Numbered from the stretch's first letter, positions 11,832-29,509 are shown. The stretch is DNA of 64,000 nt from Solea solea (GCF_958295425.1 NC_081153.1:13483001-13547000); one strand, 5' to 3'. Made by a program: numbers and translations. Notes: generated by a model from the sequence alone, not told the origin.

Positions 11832-11930
11832 TATAGCATGGTGTAGTGTAGTGTAGTGTAGTATAGCATAGCATAGAGTGGATATAGTACAGTGCGGTGT
11901 GGTATAGTGTAGTATAGTATGGTATTTAAT
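11832..11930. repeat. degenerate continuation of the TATAG satellite
   Basis: GTGTAG and TATAG units resume after the SINE tail and fade out by about 11930. Confidence 0.75.
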
Positions 11931-12724
11931 GTGTGCCAGGGCAGATTAGATGCAGATACCTGATTGAAAAGTAGAGAATAGAAAATCAGATTATAAAATT
12001 GTGATTATAAAAACACAAAATATGTGTAGATTGATATGCACAGGACCTGAAAATGAGGGGAAAAAAAAGAAAAAAAAAGACATTAATTCATGTTGTGTGA
12101 AAAAAGGCCGTCTTAACATTTCCTATACTAAAAAACACTCAATACTCAAACTGTGTTCTGCACATTTCCCTTTCTTGACCTACACACGTTTCAAACCACA
12201 GATGGTAACGTTCATGCTCGTGTCTGCATCTGTCCTCCATTTTCGTCGTTGCATCGTTAGGTGACGTCAGTGAAAGCAGCGCTGCACGGCAACTCCTCTG
12301 TGCTGTTAATGCTTCTGTTGTGGTGGTGGTGGTGGTGCCTTTGACAAAAATATCTCCTAATGAAAGCCATGTCTGACATGTCGGCTGCTGAGCTCTCACA
12401 TGAAGTCGACGTGGAGCTCCGTTTGACAGCTGACTTGAATTTGTGGTGTTCAGTGGTTCAGATGAAGTTTTAAGCTGAAGGTTGTTGAAGTTTGGAGAAA
12501 ATATGAACTATATTAACTTCCTTCTCATGAGCTGTTACGCTGAGCATCAGAAGATACTATATGGATGGAATTTGTAACATGAGTAGAGCTTTACTAGCTG
12601 GTCCCCTATTTCCAGACTAAATGCTTAGTACTCATTTTATCCACATTAAGGCTCAGTGAGGAAGAATTAGTGACATCCAATGGTGAAACTGAGTGTAACA
12701 AACAGAGGACTCCTCCACTTATGG

Positions 12725-12835
12725 AACTTTTCCACTATACAGTTTTAGCATGACTGGGCTCAGCTTGGTTCTTCTTGGTTTGGCGACAGACAGGTCGTTT
12801 TCCATTATTAGTACCTCCTCCGCCTCATAGCACTT
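12725..12835. mobile_element. MITE-like fragment
   Basis: Motifs ACTTTTCCACTATACAG, GGGCTCAGCTTGGTTC and CGTTTTCCATTATTAGTACC recall a short palindromic repeat common in fish. Assignment is from memory and uncertain. Confidence 0.35.
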
Positions 12836-14633
12836 TGTTTTATATGCGACACAAACTAGTGACAAGCAAAGCGGTTATTTTCAGTGTACTGAATCATTAG
12901 AATCTGTTAATTAAAAACATTAGTTCAGTACTTCCTTCATGACCGGAGCACAGACTCTGTCTGACATAGACACTGTGTCAGACTCACAGTGTTAAATATT
13001 GAGATTTTTTTAAATTTCCTAATTGCTAATTATTGCAGATTAACGCATGTTTTCAGGATTTTTAAAGTCTTTTTTAACTGATCTACAGCTTGGCATTGTT
13101 CGGTTTGATTCCTGTGTCAGGACGGGATAGGGTCTGTCAATGTCACATTTTAGTATTGGCTCAGCTTGCTTGAAACCTCGCAGGAAAAAAACCAGAGTAG
13201 AGTGGTAAAAATGCCCTATGTACCATGTATGTCTTGAGTCTTGCATAGAGGTAGTCAAATTGAAAACCTCCTCAGACTCACAGAGAAGCCCCGAAGCCAA
13301 AGCATGTTTTGGAAATCCTCAAGCTTCAAAGTCAAGTGTCGTCGCTAATCCTTCTCACAATGGGAGACTGCATTTATTGCACCCCGAGGCAACCAGAAAC
13401 GGCTGAGGGGATAGATGAAAAAAGAAAGTTCCTCCACAGCACAGCACTGGTGTGGGAACACTTTCAGATGAGTTTGCTCCTGTCGTCTGCAGCTCACAGC
13501 CTGTAAACTGCCTCCAACAGCAGGGTGTTTTCTCTGCAGCTTGAAATAACTCAAGATCAAAAAAAAAAAGACATATAGACTCTAATTACAGTCACGTTAT
13601 TGTAAATGCAGTGATTAATGCATGCTGAAATTATTAGACTTGAGAATGATGCTTATTTAAAAAAGCTCCTGCCAGCAGAGCATCAACAAAGCTAAGCACT
13701 AATTACGAAAACCAAACATAAACAGACTTGCTGTGTGTCAGGCTCACCTGTCGAGTCTGGAACTCAATAATAAACATGTTCTTCTTTGTTTAGCACTAAA
13801 ACCAAACTCACTGTGGGTTTGTGTGTGGTGAGGTCAGGAGTGAGTGAGTGAGGCAGTCATACAGGAAGTCACCCAACTCTCACGCTGCCATTAATAGGCC
13901 CAGAAAAAGACACGATGGTAACTTTGAAAGATAAACGGAAATATCTGGTACATTTAAACCATCGTGAAATGAGTTCACACGGTGATATTTAAGCCTGTCA
14001 GCTCCACACAACGCTCTCTGTGTAACTCAGTGAAGCTGGGTTTTTGATCTGGAATCTCCCTTTCAGAACCTCAGCAGGTTAAACTGAGGAGCCGGCGTGA
14101 AGTCTGAAGCCTGGAGGTGCACATGGGGCTCGCATCCTGGGCTCTGAGAGTAAATTTAGTTCAGTCAGACAGTTAATAGTGAGGTCGTTTACCTTGACAT
14201 GGTTCATCTATCAAGTGTAGCCTTCGTCCGAAGAGTCACATGATGTTACTGTGACGTGCCGACGACAGCATCCCAGGTGTGAGATAGGACGTCTGGCAAA
14301 CCTGTATGAGGAAGACATGTCACAGTAACAGTAATCCTGTGACAAATAGCTGAAACATGTCAAGGTAAACAACCTTACTTTTACCTGTCTGACTAAACGA
14401 AATTTAAGCTCAAATATATCACTAAGAAGACAGTATGAACCTATTTGAACTATCCTAGGTTCTGACCAAAACAGGGACAGAGAGTATGTTACTCATGGGA
14501 CAAGATGCACACTGATGAGGTCACTAAAGCAGCAGTGTAGTTTCCGAGCATTGGGTGCTTTCCCAGGCTGCGTCTGATAAAACTTGCTGTTGCGGTGTTT
14601 CTGTTGGGTCAGGAAAATCGAACCCGATTCCAG

Positions 14634-14664
14634 TTACTGATAGACTAAGTCAGTCTATCAGTAA
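14634..14664. repeat. perfect 13-bp inverted repeat
   Basis: TTACTGATAGACT, a 5-base spacer AAGTC, then its exact reverse complement. Confidence 0.85.
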
Positions 14665-14924
14665 GTATATGTGGTCGAGAATTTAATTTTTAAGAATTTT
14701 CTTAATTTCATCCGGCAAAAGTGCCTTAAAACGTCTTCTGTCAGAAACAAAAACCCACGTTTGCTGCCTTAAGCTAACAATGATGTGGACGTTGTCTTTA
14801 ATCAGCAGCTTGTTATGAAGACAAACGTGTGTGAGATACTGTACATACTTGTACTGTTATAATATTTATTGTGCATCATTTCAATTTTAAGAATTACTGC
14901 TTCTTCTTTGAGCCTAACATACAG

Positions 14925-14955
<31 letters not shown>

Positions 14956-17900
14956 GCTATTTTATGGACATTTGCTCCTCAATCCTGGCTGTCTCCATGA
15001 CAGCAGCATTGTTTTTATTTTTTTATTTTTCAAACCAAACATTTAGTTTAACCTAACTCTCAATTATAGCAACAAAATCAATTTGAATAAGTTCATATTT
15101 TTTCACAATAAAAGCTCTGAACTCGATATGAAATCATTTTTTTGTGACGACCGGGCCAGATACTGAGGCTGGCGGGCCAGTTTTGGCCCATGGGCCACCA
15201 ATTGCTGACCACTGGTTTACAGGAAGGTTGCAAAAGGTGTCATTTTTCTTAAAAAAAAAATCATGTATATCTGTTCATTTATTGGCATTAAAACAAGTAG
15301 TAATATATGGATAATCTTACATATAGCCCCTTTAATAATGGGTGGGTTCCATTCTATGCTGTCTCACTGTCCTGAACAAAGACATCACACTAGCACCTGT
15401 GCTCTTCCTGCTTAAACATGTCAAAATGTCTGCTGTGAAAAAAAATAAAATAAAAACCTCTCAGCAAGAACGAGAGCGAGCGAGTGAGTGAGTGAGTGAG
15501 CGAGTGAGTGAGCTGTGCTGAGACCAGTCCAGTAATTAGACTGTCTTTATATAGCTGTGGTCTGAGACTCATGGACCGAGGATCACATCTGCACAGCTCC
15601 ACTCGTACAAACCCACATGAACTCTGAGCCGTTTTACAGCGTAGCTTGTTGCGTTGTAAACATTTATGTGTTTTGCCACTTACTGTAATATGATGTAACA
15701 GGTTCACAGCAAATACTGTAGGTACAATAATGGAAATATGTTATTTGTCTGTTATTGTGCAACTCTGTCAATGATCATCTACCTTTGTACAAATGTTGAG
15801 ATGTTTGTTTCAAAATCGTTTCCTTTCATTGCTGTGTTGTTTTTGTTGTTAAGTGGAAAATCCCGACAGGCTTTGCAAACATTTAGTTGGCAACTGCGCC
15901 GCCAAAAACAACTTTTATTTTGGTCTTTGGTGCAGCAGTGTCTGCTCCCAGCTGCACACTGCCTTTTTTTCGTATGTGTGTGTGTGTGTGTGTTGAATGT
16001 GTGCTTGCATTTGTGTACACACACACACATACAAAAACACACACAATGATTTACCTCAGGAGTCATTTGCTTGTAATTGAATCTATTTACGCCACATTTA
16101 TTTCCCGAAAACATATTTAAAATCATATTTGCTTTAGGATTTCCCCTTGTGACGGTCTGCAGCTACACACAGTCAAACTAAAACTAAAACACTACATTTA
16201 TATTTTTTTCGTTTTGTTTCAGTTTCATGTTTATATCACATCTCTTGTCCCGTTTGGTACACTGAAAATTCCAATTACCACCTTATTATTTTTCTTCTTA
16301 CAACACCAGCTGACAGCTGACACTTGACTTGATAAATAGTTGACCAACAGGGTGGAGGTTAGAGAAAATATTGAAGCACGGTGCAAGGTTACGTGTTATC
16401 AAACATTAACCATCTGTGTGCGCGGGTAGATTTACTGTCTGGGTAACGTAAACTGAAATTCCTCATCTCGTGTCGGCCTCATCCTGTAATTTAAGTCCAA
16501 GCTTAGACATGTCTCCTTTAATGTATTCCACATGCTGATATCACACCAGTATTGTATTCATGTGTGCGAGTGTGTGTGTGTGTACGTGACAATGACAGAA
16601 GCGGTGTTTGTGCGTATTGTGAGTATTAACGCGTACAAAAACACACTTCTCGACAGGTTGCTGTTGGCTGCGTCAGGCCTCTTAGCCTCTTAGTTTGGCT
16701 CTTAGCAGGCAAGAGTTGACATGTAGAGACAGAGCAAGGGATTAAGGATACCTCAGAATCCCTTCTCTTTTCGAGAATCTGTGTGTGGGTCAACAATACG
16801 CAGCCCAGGAAGGCGTATATGTTTCAGCTCAGCTTGTCCTTGGCTGAGATTCAAACCAAACACTGGCTGAAGTTCTTTTTTGTCCTGCGCGTTTCCAAAG
16901 CACAAACAAGCGACTGTTTTTGGTGATAAATGGCAGATTTCATTTCTTGATTGCAGAGTCCTGCCCAGTGTTGGAATGTTTTGTCCTAAGAGTGTTGATC
17001 CTGGCTGACCTGCTGTCTCTAACCTCGGCATAGAAGAGTTTTGAAGCGCTTGCATTTGCATAAACGTCTAGGACTTACAGTATATCCTGTGAGCGTGACG
17101 CTAGATATTTCTAGTCCAGGCTTTGAAACAGCTGTTAGTCACAGTCTCTCTCGATCCTGAGAGTATTCAAATGACTTACAGGGTCCAATGACTTTGAACA
17201 CGTCTCCTCAGCATTTGTGGAATCTGACATTTTTGCCCTGATTCTCATACTATCAGGCCAATGTTTGGAAAAAAAACAAATTCCCATATAAAAGTTCCTC
17301 TGGTTTTGCTGGATTCAAATGTGAAGCCATTTATATTATTGTCAAAATGCAATGGTCGATTACAGATGTGAATACCTAAATGTTTATAATGCTCAGCTGC
17401 ACAAGTGAAAGTGGAGGTGAGGACACAAGATTATGATCAGGCTGCCAGAATGCGTGAAGGATTTTCTCAAGGAGAGGTGAAGTCATTGAATAACTTTTCC
17501 ACATCGGAATCTACACTTTAAATATCTGTATGTAGCTGACGGCTATATGGAACGACAGGGTTTTTCTTTTTTGGGTCCATTTTCATACACTGACGTAAGC
17601 AGACTGGAAATCTGAGGAAAAAAAATAGCTCCCGACTTTTTCCTTTGACCTTTTCTCCTGCGTAGAGTTGGACACTGTGGACGTCGCTTCAGTAGACTCC
17701 ACACACGGCCATGAAGTAATAATGAGACATTAAGTCAGTGAATTGCTGCAATCTGGGGTCTGTTTCTCCTTGGCTGCTGACAGGTGGAGCACAGTTATCT
17801 GTTGCAGATTGAGTGCAAATTCTTCCAGTCTTCTGCAAACAAAAAAACAATCCTCCATAGTTACTTTAAGTTTGACCTTTAGTTCCCTCACATAAAAACT

Positions 17901-19974
17901 GTGGCTCTGTAACATTTCCTGCAGTCTGATGAGGGAAAGTGAGCTGTGGCCAGTGTGTGACAGGGTGAGTTCCAAAGTTAAAAACATCAGTCAGGAATGC
18001 CAGGAACGAAAGGAAATGACAGGAATCGCATTACAGTGATGGTCAAGTTAGTGGAACGAACACCAGGCGGTCTATTTGCCTGCCTGTTAGGTCGGTTGTT
18101 AGTTTTTGAAAAGTTCATCCAAAGAGAAACATGCGTGCAACTCCAGAGGAAGGCTATTGCTCAACTGTTTATTCTGGAACATCATTGTTGCAGCAAAGGC
18201 CTCCAGACAATTTTACCATATGCTGCTAATACCAGACCATGTCAAATACCTGAATGCACTGGATTGCACGTGCGTTCCATTTTGAATTTAAGGATGACAG
18301 TTGGACCTATTGCTTTATTTGACAGACGTAAAAACAGTGCTTTGACTTGTAAGTTATTCATATAATCAGTATCTGAATACTTTATTCATACCAGGGAGGA
18401 AAGTTGCTCCATACCAGATAAAGAGATATGCAGTTATGCAAGAAAATAAATGACAACTAAGTGAAATGAAGTAAAATACACATTATGAAGCTTTTAGGTC
18501 GTGTGCCTTGACCCTTTCAACCTTCAGCGCTCCCTCTTCAGTGTTGACAGAGTGATTTTCCCGTCCGTTGCTACTGTGCACAGTGCACAGCATTCAATTG
18601 TGAGCTGAAAAGCTTGACAGCAGTGGTTTAAAACTAAATGGACCGTACCTTTCCAAACTGTTGCCAACAATTTTTTTTTTTATATATATAGTTCCACTGT
18701 GGATTGTTTCTCAAGAAAGTAATAAACCAAATGATCTGGCCGGAGTGTCCACAGAAACTGAACAATTTTGAAATCCGGCCAGAGGGAAAGAATGTTTAGT
18801 GTCATTTCTTATGTAACCGATTTCTCGAACATAAAACACGCACGGGTTTGTTTGTGTGAGTTATTACACGCAACCAAACTCCTATCCAGCCGGTCAACAC
18901 GCACTTACATGTCACTATTTACACGGGACTTTGACTGATTACATTCCTCTTATTGCTCGTAAGTCGTTACACGTTTGCCGTGTGAGAACACATACTTACG
19001 CCAAAGCCGACTGCAGCGTTAAAGCCTTTATCAGATTTGGCTCTGGGGCTTTTTACATGTCTTAAAAAACACGCCCTGCGCCCTGCACATTTGTGTGTGC
19101 GTGTACATTTACAGGTGCACAGTGCAAACATACATGGTGAAAATAGCTGTAATGACCGGGTAATAGATGATGATGCAGCAACGAGCAGTGAACTCCCATC
19201 TGGAACGGCTGAAGGGAGTGACTGGGTGCACCGATGCAGACTCTTATTATGGGCTTGGCTGGCGAGGTAACCAATAGTTACCGTGCCCTGGATGGTGAAG
19301 GCTGGCATTATCCCTGATGTATGCATGTGTGCGCGTGTGTGTGTGTGTGCGTGTGAGAGCGTGTGGTAGGCGGGGCAGCCACGATGCACAGGTGGCCCTC
19401 ATGACTTCACTGATGACAGAGTGAAGCCCTGACACGAGAAAACACTTTCTCTCGTCTCACACTGCAGTGAAGCGACACTCAGTGTAATGGCACAATTAGC
19501 ACACGATGGGACCTGATCCACTAATGGGCGCATGATGTCAAATCTGCCCCGGAGTAACCTTCGCGGAACATTTCTGACTCTGGAGACGCCACAGGTTCCA
19601 CACATCAAAGTTTGACGGCTCAGCGTGTGGAAGCAGTTCTCTGGAGCGAGTCCTGTGAAGTGTTAAGAAAGGAAAAACCAAACAACTGTTGACTTCTCGG
19701 CTGAACCCTTGGAAGTGGGAAGTCGTTATTCATTCAGAGGTTACTGCGTTGCACTGCGGTGTTTTTGAGCTGGTAAAAGTCAGAATGCGTCAGTTACCGC
19801 TGGGACGTTTAGTTTCCTTATTCTGTTTGCTGTTCATGCAAATTCCCCCCCCAATTCCCCAGCTGACGTTAGGTGAGGGACAGGCTATATCTGGACAGGT
19901 CGTCAGCCAACTGAGGAGCCTTCATACAAAAATAAACAACCATTCATATTACACTTACAGACAACACAGAGTCT

Positions 19975-20156
19975 CAAATTAACCTAACCCCAATCTGCAG
20001 TTCTTTGGACTGTGGGAGGAAGCTGGAGTACCCAGAGAAAACCCACACAATTACAAGGAGCACATACAAACACACAGAAAAGCCTCCTGTCGGAACAGGG
20101 ATTTGAACCGAATGAAAAACCATCTTGCCGGCGACAGTGCTAATCACTGCACCACC
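19975..20156 (-). mobile_element. tRNA-like interspersed repeat, 5' half
   Basis: On the minus strand it starts GGTGGTGCAGTGATTAGCAC, has a B-box-like GGTTCAAATCC, and continues with GGGTTTTCTCTGGGTACTCC and CTTCCTCCCACAGTCCAAAG. It has the same layout as 28912-29213. Confidence 0.7.
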
Positions 20157-22349
20157 TCTTCTCTTGTAGGAAATGACCCTAGAGAAAACAGGTTTTTCTG
20201 TCTGTCTGGTGTTTAAATGGTGACAGCGGAGGACGAGGAGGGAACAGAGCAAAGACATTATTTTAAATAGATGACAACGTTGTGAAGGTTGATCGTTTGA
20301 CAAATATAGTGCATTTGCATTAGCCGCAAACAGTTGTGATACAGCTGTGTGGAAAGTGAGCAGAATACAGTGTGTTAGGTCTCCCCTCAGCCTCAGTCTA
20401 ACACAAATATCAGTAAGAAACCAAATTTAAAAAAAAACAACAACCCAGACATGTTGGATGACAGTCTGTATTGTTTCCCTTGGTCCACTACAGCATGGAA
20501 AGCACAGCCACAAACAATTCCAACTATCATATAGTGACTTAATTACAGGCTGAACATGCATAAAATGACTATTCCTGTCCAGCCAAAAACAGGGGATAGA
20601 TTTAAAGGTCACTGCGTACATGAACGAGACAGGAGAGTCACTTCAGTGTCAGTCACACCGCAGCTATTCTTGTGGTCAGCTGGAGGGTCCCAGCCTCCTA
20701 TCTCCTCAGACATGGCCCAGTGCTGGCGTTTGTTTTAATGGTGGTTCACAGTAATGTCAGTGATGTCATTCCTATGAGAAATACTTTCCTACACTATTAA
20801 GTGGACTGAATGTCTGAGCTCTGGGAAGGTTTTCAGGTCCGCGAGTTGTTGTTGTTGTTGTTGATTCACTGAGACACTGCGGTGTCTGTGCTTATGTTTA
20901 TGCTGCCAGAGAAAAACTGAAACACAGGACAACACGTCTGTGTTCTCTCTCTCTCTCCTTCCTCTCCAACTCCGTGATAATGATGGAGAGGTTTTAAAAT
21001 ATGCACTCCGATTTCTTAATGCAGTTTAATCCAATTTGTGTGACCAGGGATGTTACCACAGTTATTCTGCTGAGGTGTGCTCGGGGGACACACGGCTATG
21101 TGATTATGTCTATTTGAAATCGCAAAATAAGCCAAGAGAAACGACAGTGCTGAAACGACAGGCTTTATTCCGAGGAACGATTTTTGAAAAGCTCTCTGCA
21201 GGAATGCATTGACGGACGTGAGGAGCAGGGAGGACTGATTACTTGTGCAGATGGTTTGGTGGATAAGACGCTCCAGATGCCTGCGCGACCCACATGCAGT
21301 AACCACGTTACATTAATGATTACAGGCTCACTGGCAGAGCGTTTGGGTTTCTTTATAGAAGTGCTTTTTGGCTCTAAGAGTTTCAAACCTATAAAGTCTG
21401 TGGATAAAACTGTGGCTGAAAAGGCAGCAGATACACTCAACACACGCCCCGTTACTGTCACTGCTGTGGTTTGGGGTCCAGCGGGGTCAGATTTGCCGCT
21501 GGATTTAGATACTGCTCATTATATAGTGAGAGAGAGAGAAAACATCACAACCACACGAGGGTTAACTACCGTTGTCCGAGCATGTGGAATGTGTATTGTT
21601 TTTAGGGACAGGCCGAACTGTGGAGAGGTTCGTTATAGCAACGCTCACCTCTCGCCCAGCGTGTGTTGGTTCAGAAAAAATAAATGATGATGGAAATTCC
21701 TTGCAGACAGTCATTTTGTGAATTTAGACGGAGGGTGTGGTAATCACGACTCCTTGAATTGTTCAAACACATGCAGACTGTGGACAAAGCCAGCATCTGT
21801 CTCTGCGTGCTGCCCAGAGAGAGAAAAAACGCTAACAAATCACTGGCCGTCTTCAAAGTTAGAGTTTACAACTTCCCCAAAATGTGTGATAAACAAGCGT
21901 TGGGACATCAATCATGCAGAGCTGTTTAATAAAACCACATGAAGAGAGTCTCTGACAGCCAAAAAAAATAACCCATAATACCAGTGTAACACCTGCAACA
22001 TTGCCACGGTGAGGAGTTTTTAAAAGGAAGGTATTATTTTCACTATTTAGAAGAAAGGATCATATTTGACTTCTTTTTGAATTTTTTTTCCACATGTAGA
22101 TCGAATTATCTCAACTCAGGGAGGAATTACTCTCTCATCTTGATCCAACAGAGAGTCCTTTGAGCAGGAGGTTAATGTGGACTGCTCCACTGGCTGACTT
22201 TCACCTGTGTTATTCAAAAACGCTCACATGGACCTGGTACGTTCAGTGACAAGAACCAGAGCCTGGATTAAAAAAAAACACACACACACAGTAAAAACCA
22301 AAGTCTCGTTGTTTGAGCCGTAATTGACCTTTTATTCTGTTTGTGGTTT

Positions 22350-22495
22350 CATTTTTCTACCACTTTATCCGGGGTCACGGGGTCGCTGGAGCCGATCCCA
22401 TCAATTAATCTCTGCATGTATTTTGACTGTGGGACGTACCTGGAGAAAACCCACATACACACACACAGGGGAAACATGCCAACTCCACACAGACT
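22350..22495 (-). mobile_element. interspersed repeat of the same family, internally deleted
   Basis: The minus strand contains GTGTGGAGTTGGCATGTTTC, GGGTTTTCTCCAGGTACGTCC and GCTCCAGCGACCCCGTGACC parts, fused by a deletion. Confidence 0.6.
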
Positions 22496-22974
22496 TTACA
22501 AAATACTTTTGTAAAAATATGACATTTTTAGGTCATTTATTTTGGTATTGGCTAGTGCAGCACAGATGTTACATAACTAACACGATAGTTGGTATAGGGA
22601 AGTGTTTCTGCTGAAACAACCCTTTTAAGAAACAATTGTGCACATGAGGACAAGTTAAAATGTTGTCTGAAATTGTGTAAAACTGGCCATATAGGAAATG
22701 CTGCAAATTCTACTCTAGATATAGTTGTAAGGCATAATCTGCATGGTGACCTTGTATGTATTTTCATCCAAAGCTGATGAAGACTTCCTTCCTTCCTTCT
22801 TTTGCAGCCACATCAGTTCACGTCCTAGCCTCTGACAGCAGTTGCCAACAAGCCACAGAAGCTTTTCCTACCTTTAGCAGAAATAACTCTTCTCATAAGC
22901 CAAACACACACACACACACACACACACACAGGTTTGCACAGCTATTCTTTTTTAGGACACTGCATTGATTTAAA

Positions 22975-23162
22975 CAAGGCCTTCTATTTGACCTTAACCA
23001 TAACCAGTTAATGCTGAACCATAACCTTTCAATATTACCTTGTCTCATAACCAGAGCCTCAGAAATGAGGTTCTGCCTCATTAGGACCAGAGTATGGTCC
23101 TCATGAAGACAAATGGTCCTGACAAGGACAGTGTTTATACCAGAAATAGTCTTTGAAAGGTA

Positions 23163-23204
<42 letters not shown>
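22975..23204 (-). repeat. interspersed repeat ending in (CA)n
   Basis: On the minus strand it reads from a TG run into GGTCCTAATGAGGCAGAACC, CTCATTTCTGAGG and ATTAACTGGTTATGGTTAAG. The same order recurs at 30365-30650 and 61110-61350. Confidence 0.65.
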
Positions 23205-23206
<2 letters not shown>

Positions 23207-24773
23207 AGAGCAGGAAGCCCAGAAAAAGCACAGCCAGCTCAGTGTTTTCTCACAGTTGTAAATGAAAGCAGTATTTTTATGATTTATGGAAGATAAGTTT
23301 CTTTAAACGTTCTCATGTTGCTGTTTTTAAGTTTGTTTTTCATCACAGTTTGGCGTTCACAGATGGAAAGGTGGCAGGAGAATCGTGGTCTGGAGTGAAC
23401 TGATCTTGATTTTAATATGGACGGAAAATGTACTTTTGTTTGAGCTTTGACTCCAAAGCCGTTGGACGATATGAGATGGATGGGTTCCTCAGTGCACTTG
23501 ACTCTTATTTTTCTGCTTTCCCTTGTTTCTGTGTCTAGACACATGTTTTTATGCAGATAATCACATGTGGCAGCTTGTCACGCCAGACTTCTGGCTGTCC
23601 CACCAAAACATAAAACCTGTGAAATGTTGCTTCCACTGGGCGAAACTGGTTAGCTGTCTCAAAATAACATCAGAGTACATGTAAATCATGTCATGACAGC
23701 TCCAATTTGTAGAACTCAATCTGCTTTTTTAAAATCATGATGAGAATATTTAAGAAGGAAGAGGCTCGTTCAATATCAGCCCATCTGTGAGTGGAAAATG
23801 TCAGGACAGTAACTATGAAATGACTTCTTTCAGAGACCTGTAACTTCTTGGAGTTCTTGTTTGCTGCCAAACTATTTGTCCCTGACGAAGCACAGAGAAA
23901 AAAATGTCTTTTAAAAGCCCAGCGGGACACTAGAAGTCAAATATGGAGAAATATTCAAGAAGAGAATTCTATATCTTCCATAACAACAACGACCCGGCAC
24001 AAATAACAAATTGTCGTAGATCTGAACTGAAGATATAAAACGATATCTGACATGAAACATTTTCCATGACTCTAAATATAGTCAGCTGTTGTGTTCGCAC
24101 TTGTTTCATAATCTGCTGTGTGTGCGTGTGTGTCTCAGTTGTGTCGGCCCTCTTCCTCATTTCAGCACAGGAAGTTGAGTGTTCCGTCAGATGCAGAGCT
24201 GCAGCTACCCTCTGTGACGGGTCATTCCTGTAAACATTTTGTGAACATGGTACTTCTCTAGTGCCTGACACACGGCGCGACCATGTCCTGTCTGGGCCAG
24301 CGTCTGTCGTTCCACACCTGATGCCAACACAGCAGTCAAACTACAACTCCTACAGGTCGGTGTCCTCATTTCCTCGCATCTACTTTGACCCTGATTAAAG
24401 CTTCTGTACAGGTGGAATGTTTCTATTCCCACATATATGATGAATCAAATAGTCAACATTTATTTTGCAATTTGGGAAGCGGATTGTGCAACATACACAT
24501 TTCTACAATGTCATCATGACACTGTTGGGTGTCAGAACATGGAGTGAGAGATGTTTCACTGGAAACTCGCGTCTGATCACATCGAGGCCTCAGCTTTTCC
24601 CATTTTGCAATGTCTCTGTAAGTCGAGTGTTGGTTTAAGTTGTGATCTTGCAGGAAGTTGCAAAGTTTGCGGTGGAGAAGAAGAGAGAAGTTTCGTGGTT
24701 TTTCTTTTAAAATTTGTTAAATAAGTTGTTACATGACAATTCTTCTCACTTCAGGCTGGAGTGTATGTGGAGG

Positions 24774-28300
<3,527 letters not shown>

Positions 28301-28642
28301 AGGGACTTCCTTCTTTGAAACCTACACTTCCTTTCCAACATCAACAGAGGGGCTGTGCTGATATCTGAACTGCTACATATGCTAAACCAACCCACACACC
28401 AAAATGAAAATGACATAATCATTTACACTTTGACTCAGGTGACAATTAAGACTGTGACGTTGAACTGGACAATGGTGCGTTTGAAATGTTGCGAGGGTGT
28501 TCCAGATGTGAACTGGAAGTGGAAGAATGTTGTGAATGTAAAAAGAGGACTTTATTATTTGCTAATAATAATTATGTGTATATAAACTGATGTGAATATT
28601 AGTCACTTTCAAACTATCAACCTTTTTTCAATCAGTGTTGTT

Positions 28643-28648
28643 AATAAA
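28643..28648 (+). terminator. sla: poly(A) signal of sla
   Basis: AATAAA, 343 bases after the sla stop codon and the first canonical signal after it. It implies a 3' UTR of roughly 28301-28670. Confidence 0.6.
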
Positions 28649-28911
28649 CACCAGCGTAAACTTGGGCCGTGGTGAATGCTTGGAAACAACATGAGGAGTA
28701 ATCAATCATCCACCTGATCTGTTTTATCTAATTATAGTCTCCACTACATTTCGAGGAAAATAACTGGCTCTTTTGCAGTTAGTGGGTTTATCTGAGGTTT
28801 TTCATCGAAATGCAGCCATCGACCATTAAAGTGGAAGTCAGGATACACAGAGATTTGTGCTGAGAATCACGGAAACTACAGAGGTTGATATTCCTCTGAC
28901 ATCAGTGTGGG

Positions 28912-29213
28912 TCACACGGTGCGGCGCGTGGCTAGCACTATTGCCTCGCAGCAAGAGGGTTGCTGGTTCGCGTCCCGACCGAGTTTGCATGTTCCCCTTA
29001 TGTGTGTGTGTGTGCGTGCGTGCGTCCCACAGTCCAAAAGCATGAAGATTTGGGGATTAGATAAATTGGACACGCTAAAGTAAATGTAGGTGTGAGTGTG
29101 AGAGTGGATGGTTGTTTGTCTCTGTGTCTCTGTGTCCTTGTGATGGACTGTCCAGGGTGTGACCCTCACGTGGAGGATAAAGCAGTAAACAATGGATGGA
29201 TGGATGGATGGAT
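28912..29213 (+). mobile_element. tRNA-like interspersed repeat with (ATGG)n tail
   Basis: Begins CACACGGTGCGGCGCGTGGC (A-box-like), has GGTTGCTGGTTCGCGTCCC (B-box-like) and CCCACAGTCCAAAAGCATG, and ends in ATGGATGGATGG. Several truncated relatives occur in this window. Confidence 0.75.
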
Positions 29214-29509
29214 ATCATCAGTATGAGCCACCCCATTATCACACATAGTCAAGTGATCCATGAGTTGTATAAAAACATGGATTAGAGCAGCTGTCATTAT
29301 ATGCATTATAAGATATTTGGGGTTGAGCAGGTCGGAGACATGGCAATGGTAAATTTGATGTAAATTCACAAATGGGAAAATAGGCTGCTGTCATTACACT
29401 GAGTCATTTCTACAGCCTTTGGAGCTTGGTGTACATAATGTAAACCACTTCACTGAGAAGAAAAGAGGAACTGAAGATGAAGTTGTGTCTAAATGAGGAC
29501 AGGCGTCTT

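Larger units (their letters stand above)
11931..19970. other. intergenic, no gene recognised
   Basis: Apart from the fragments listed, only simple repeats are evident: (TAA)n at 14926-14955, (GAGT)n at 15479-15511 and CA/TG runs near 15977-16042. A GGGCC-rich fragment at 15145-15225 resembles a decayed interspersed repeat. No thyroglobulin exon was recognised on the minus strand. Confidence 0.5.
20157..24754. other. intergenic upstream of sla
   Basis: No convincing exon. Contains (CA)n runs at 22904-22930 and 23165-23204 and a repeat fragment between them. Untranslated sla exons or promoter could lie here but cannot be placed by eye. Confidence 0.45.

Noticed and set aside
15738..16126. Open frames through TG/CA runs
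   Set aside because: Cys/Val and His/Thr strings come from the dinucleotide repeats.
16753..17061. Minus-strand open frame considered as a possible thyroglobulin exon
   Set aside because: No cholinesterase-like or type-1 repeat motifs and no suitable splice borders.
17997..18365. 122-residue plus-strand open frame
   Set aside because: No recognisable domain, no splice-site context and ordinary composition. Treated as chance or decayed repeat.
21184..21687. 167-residue plus-strand open frame, the longest outside the satellite
   Set aside because: No family recognised, no conserved motif and an overlapping minus-strand frame of similar quality. Conservation data would be needed to revive it.
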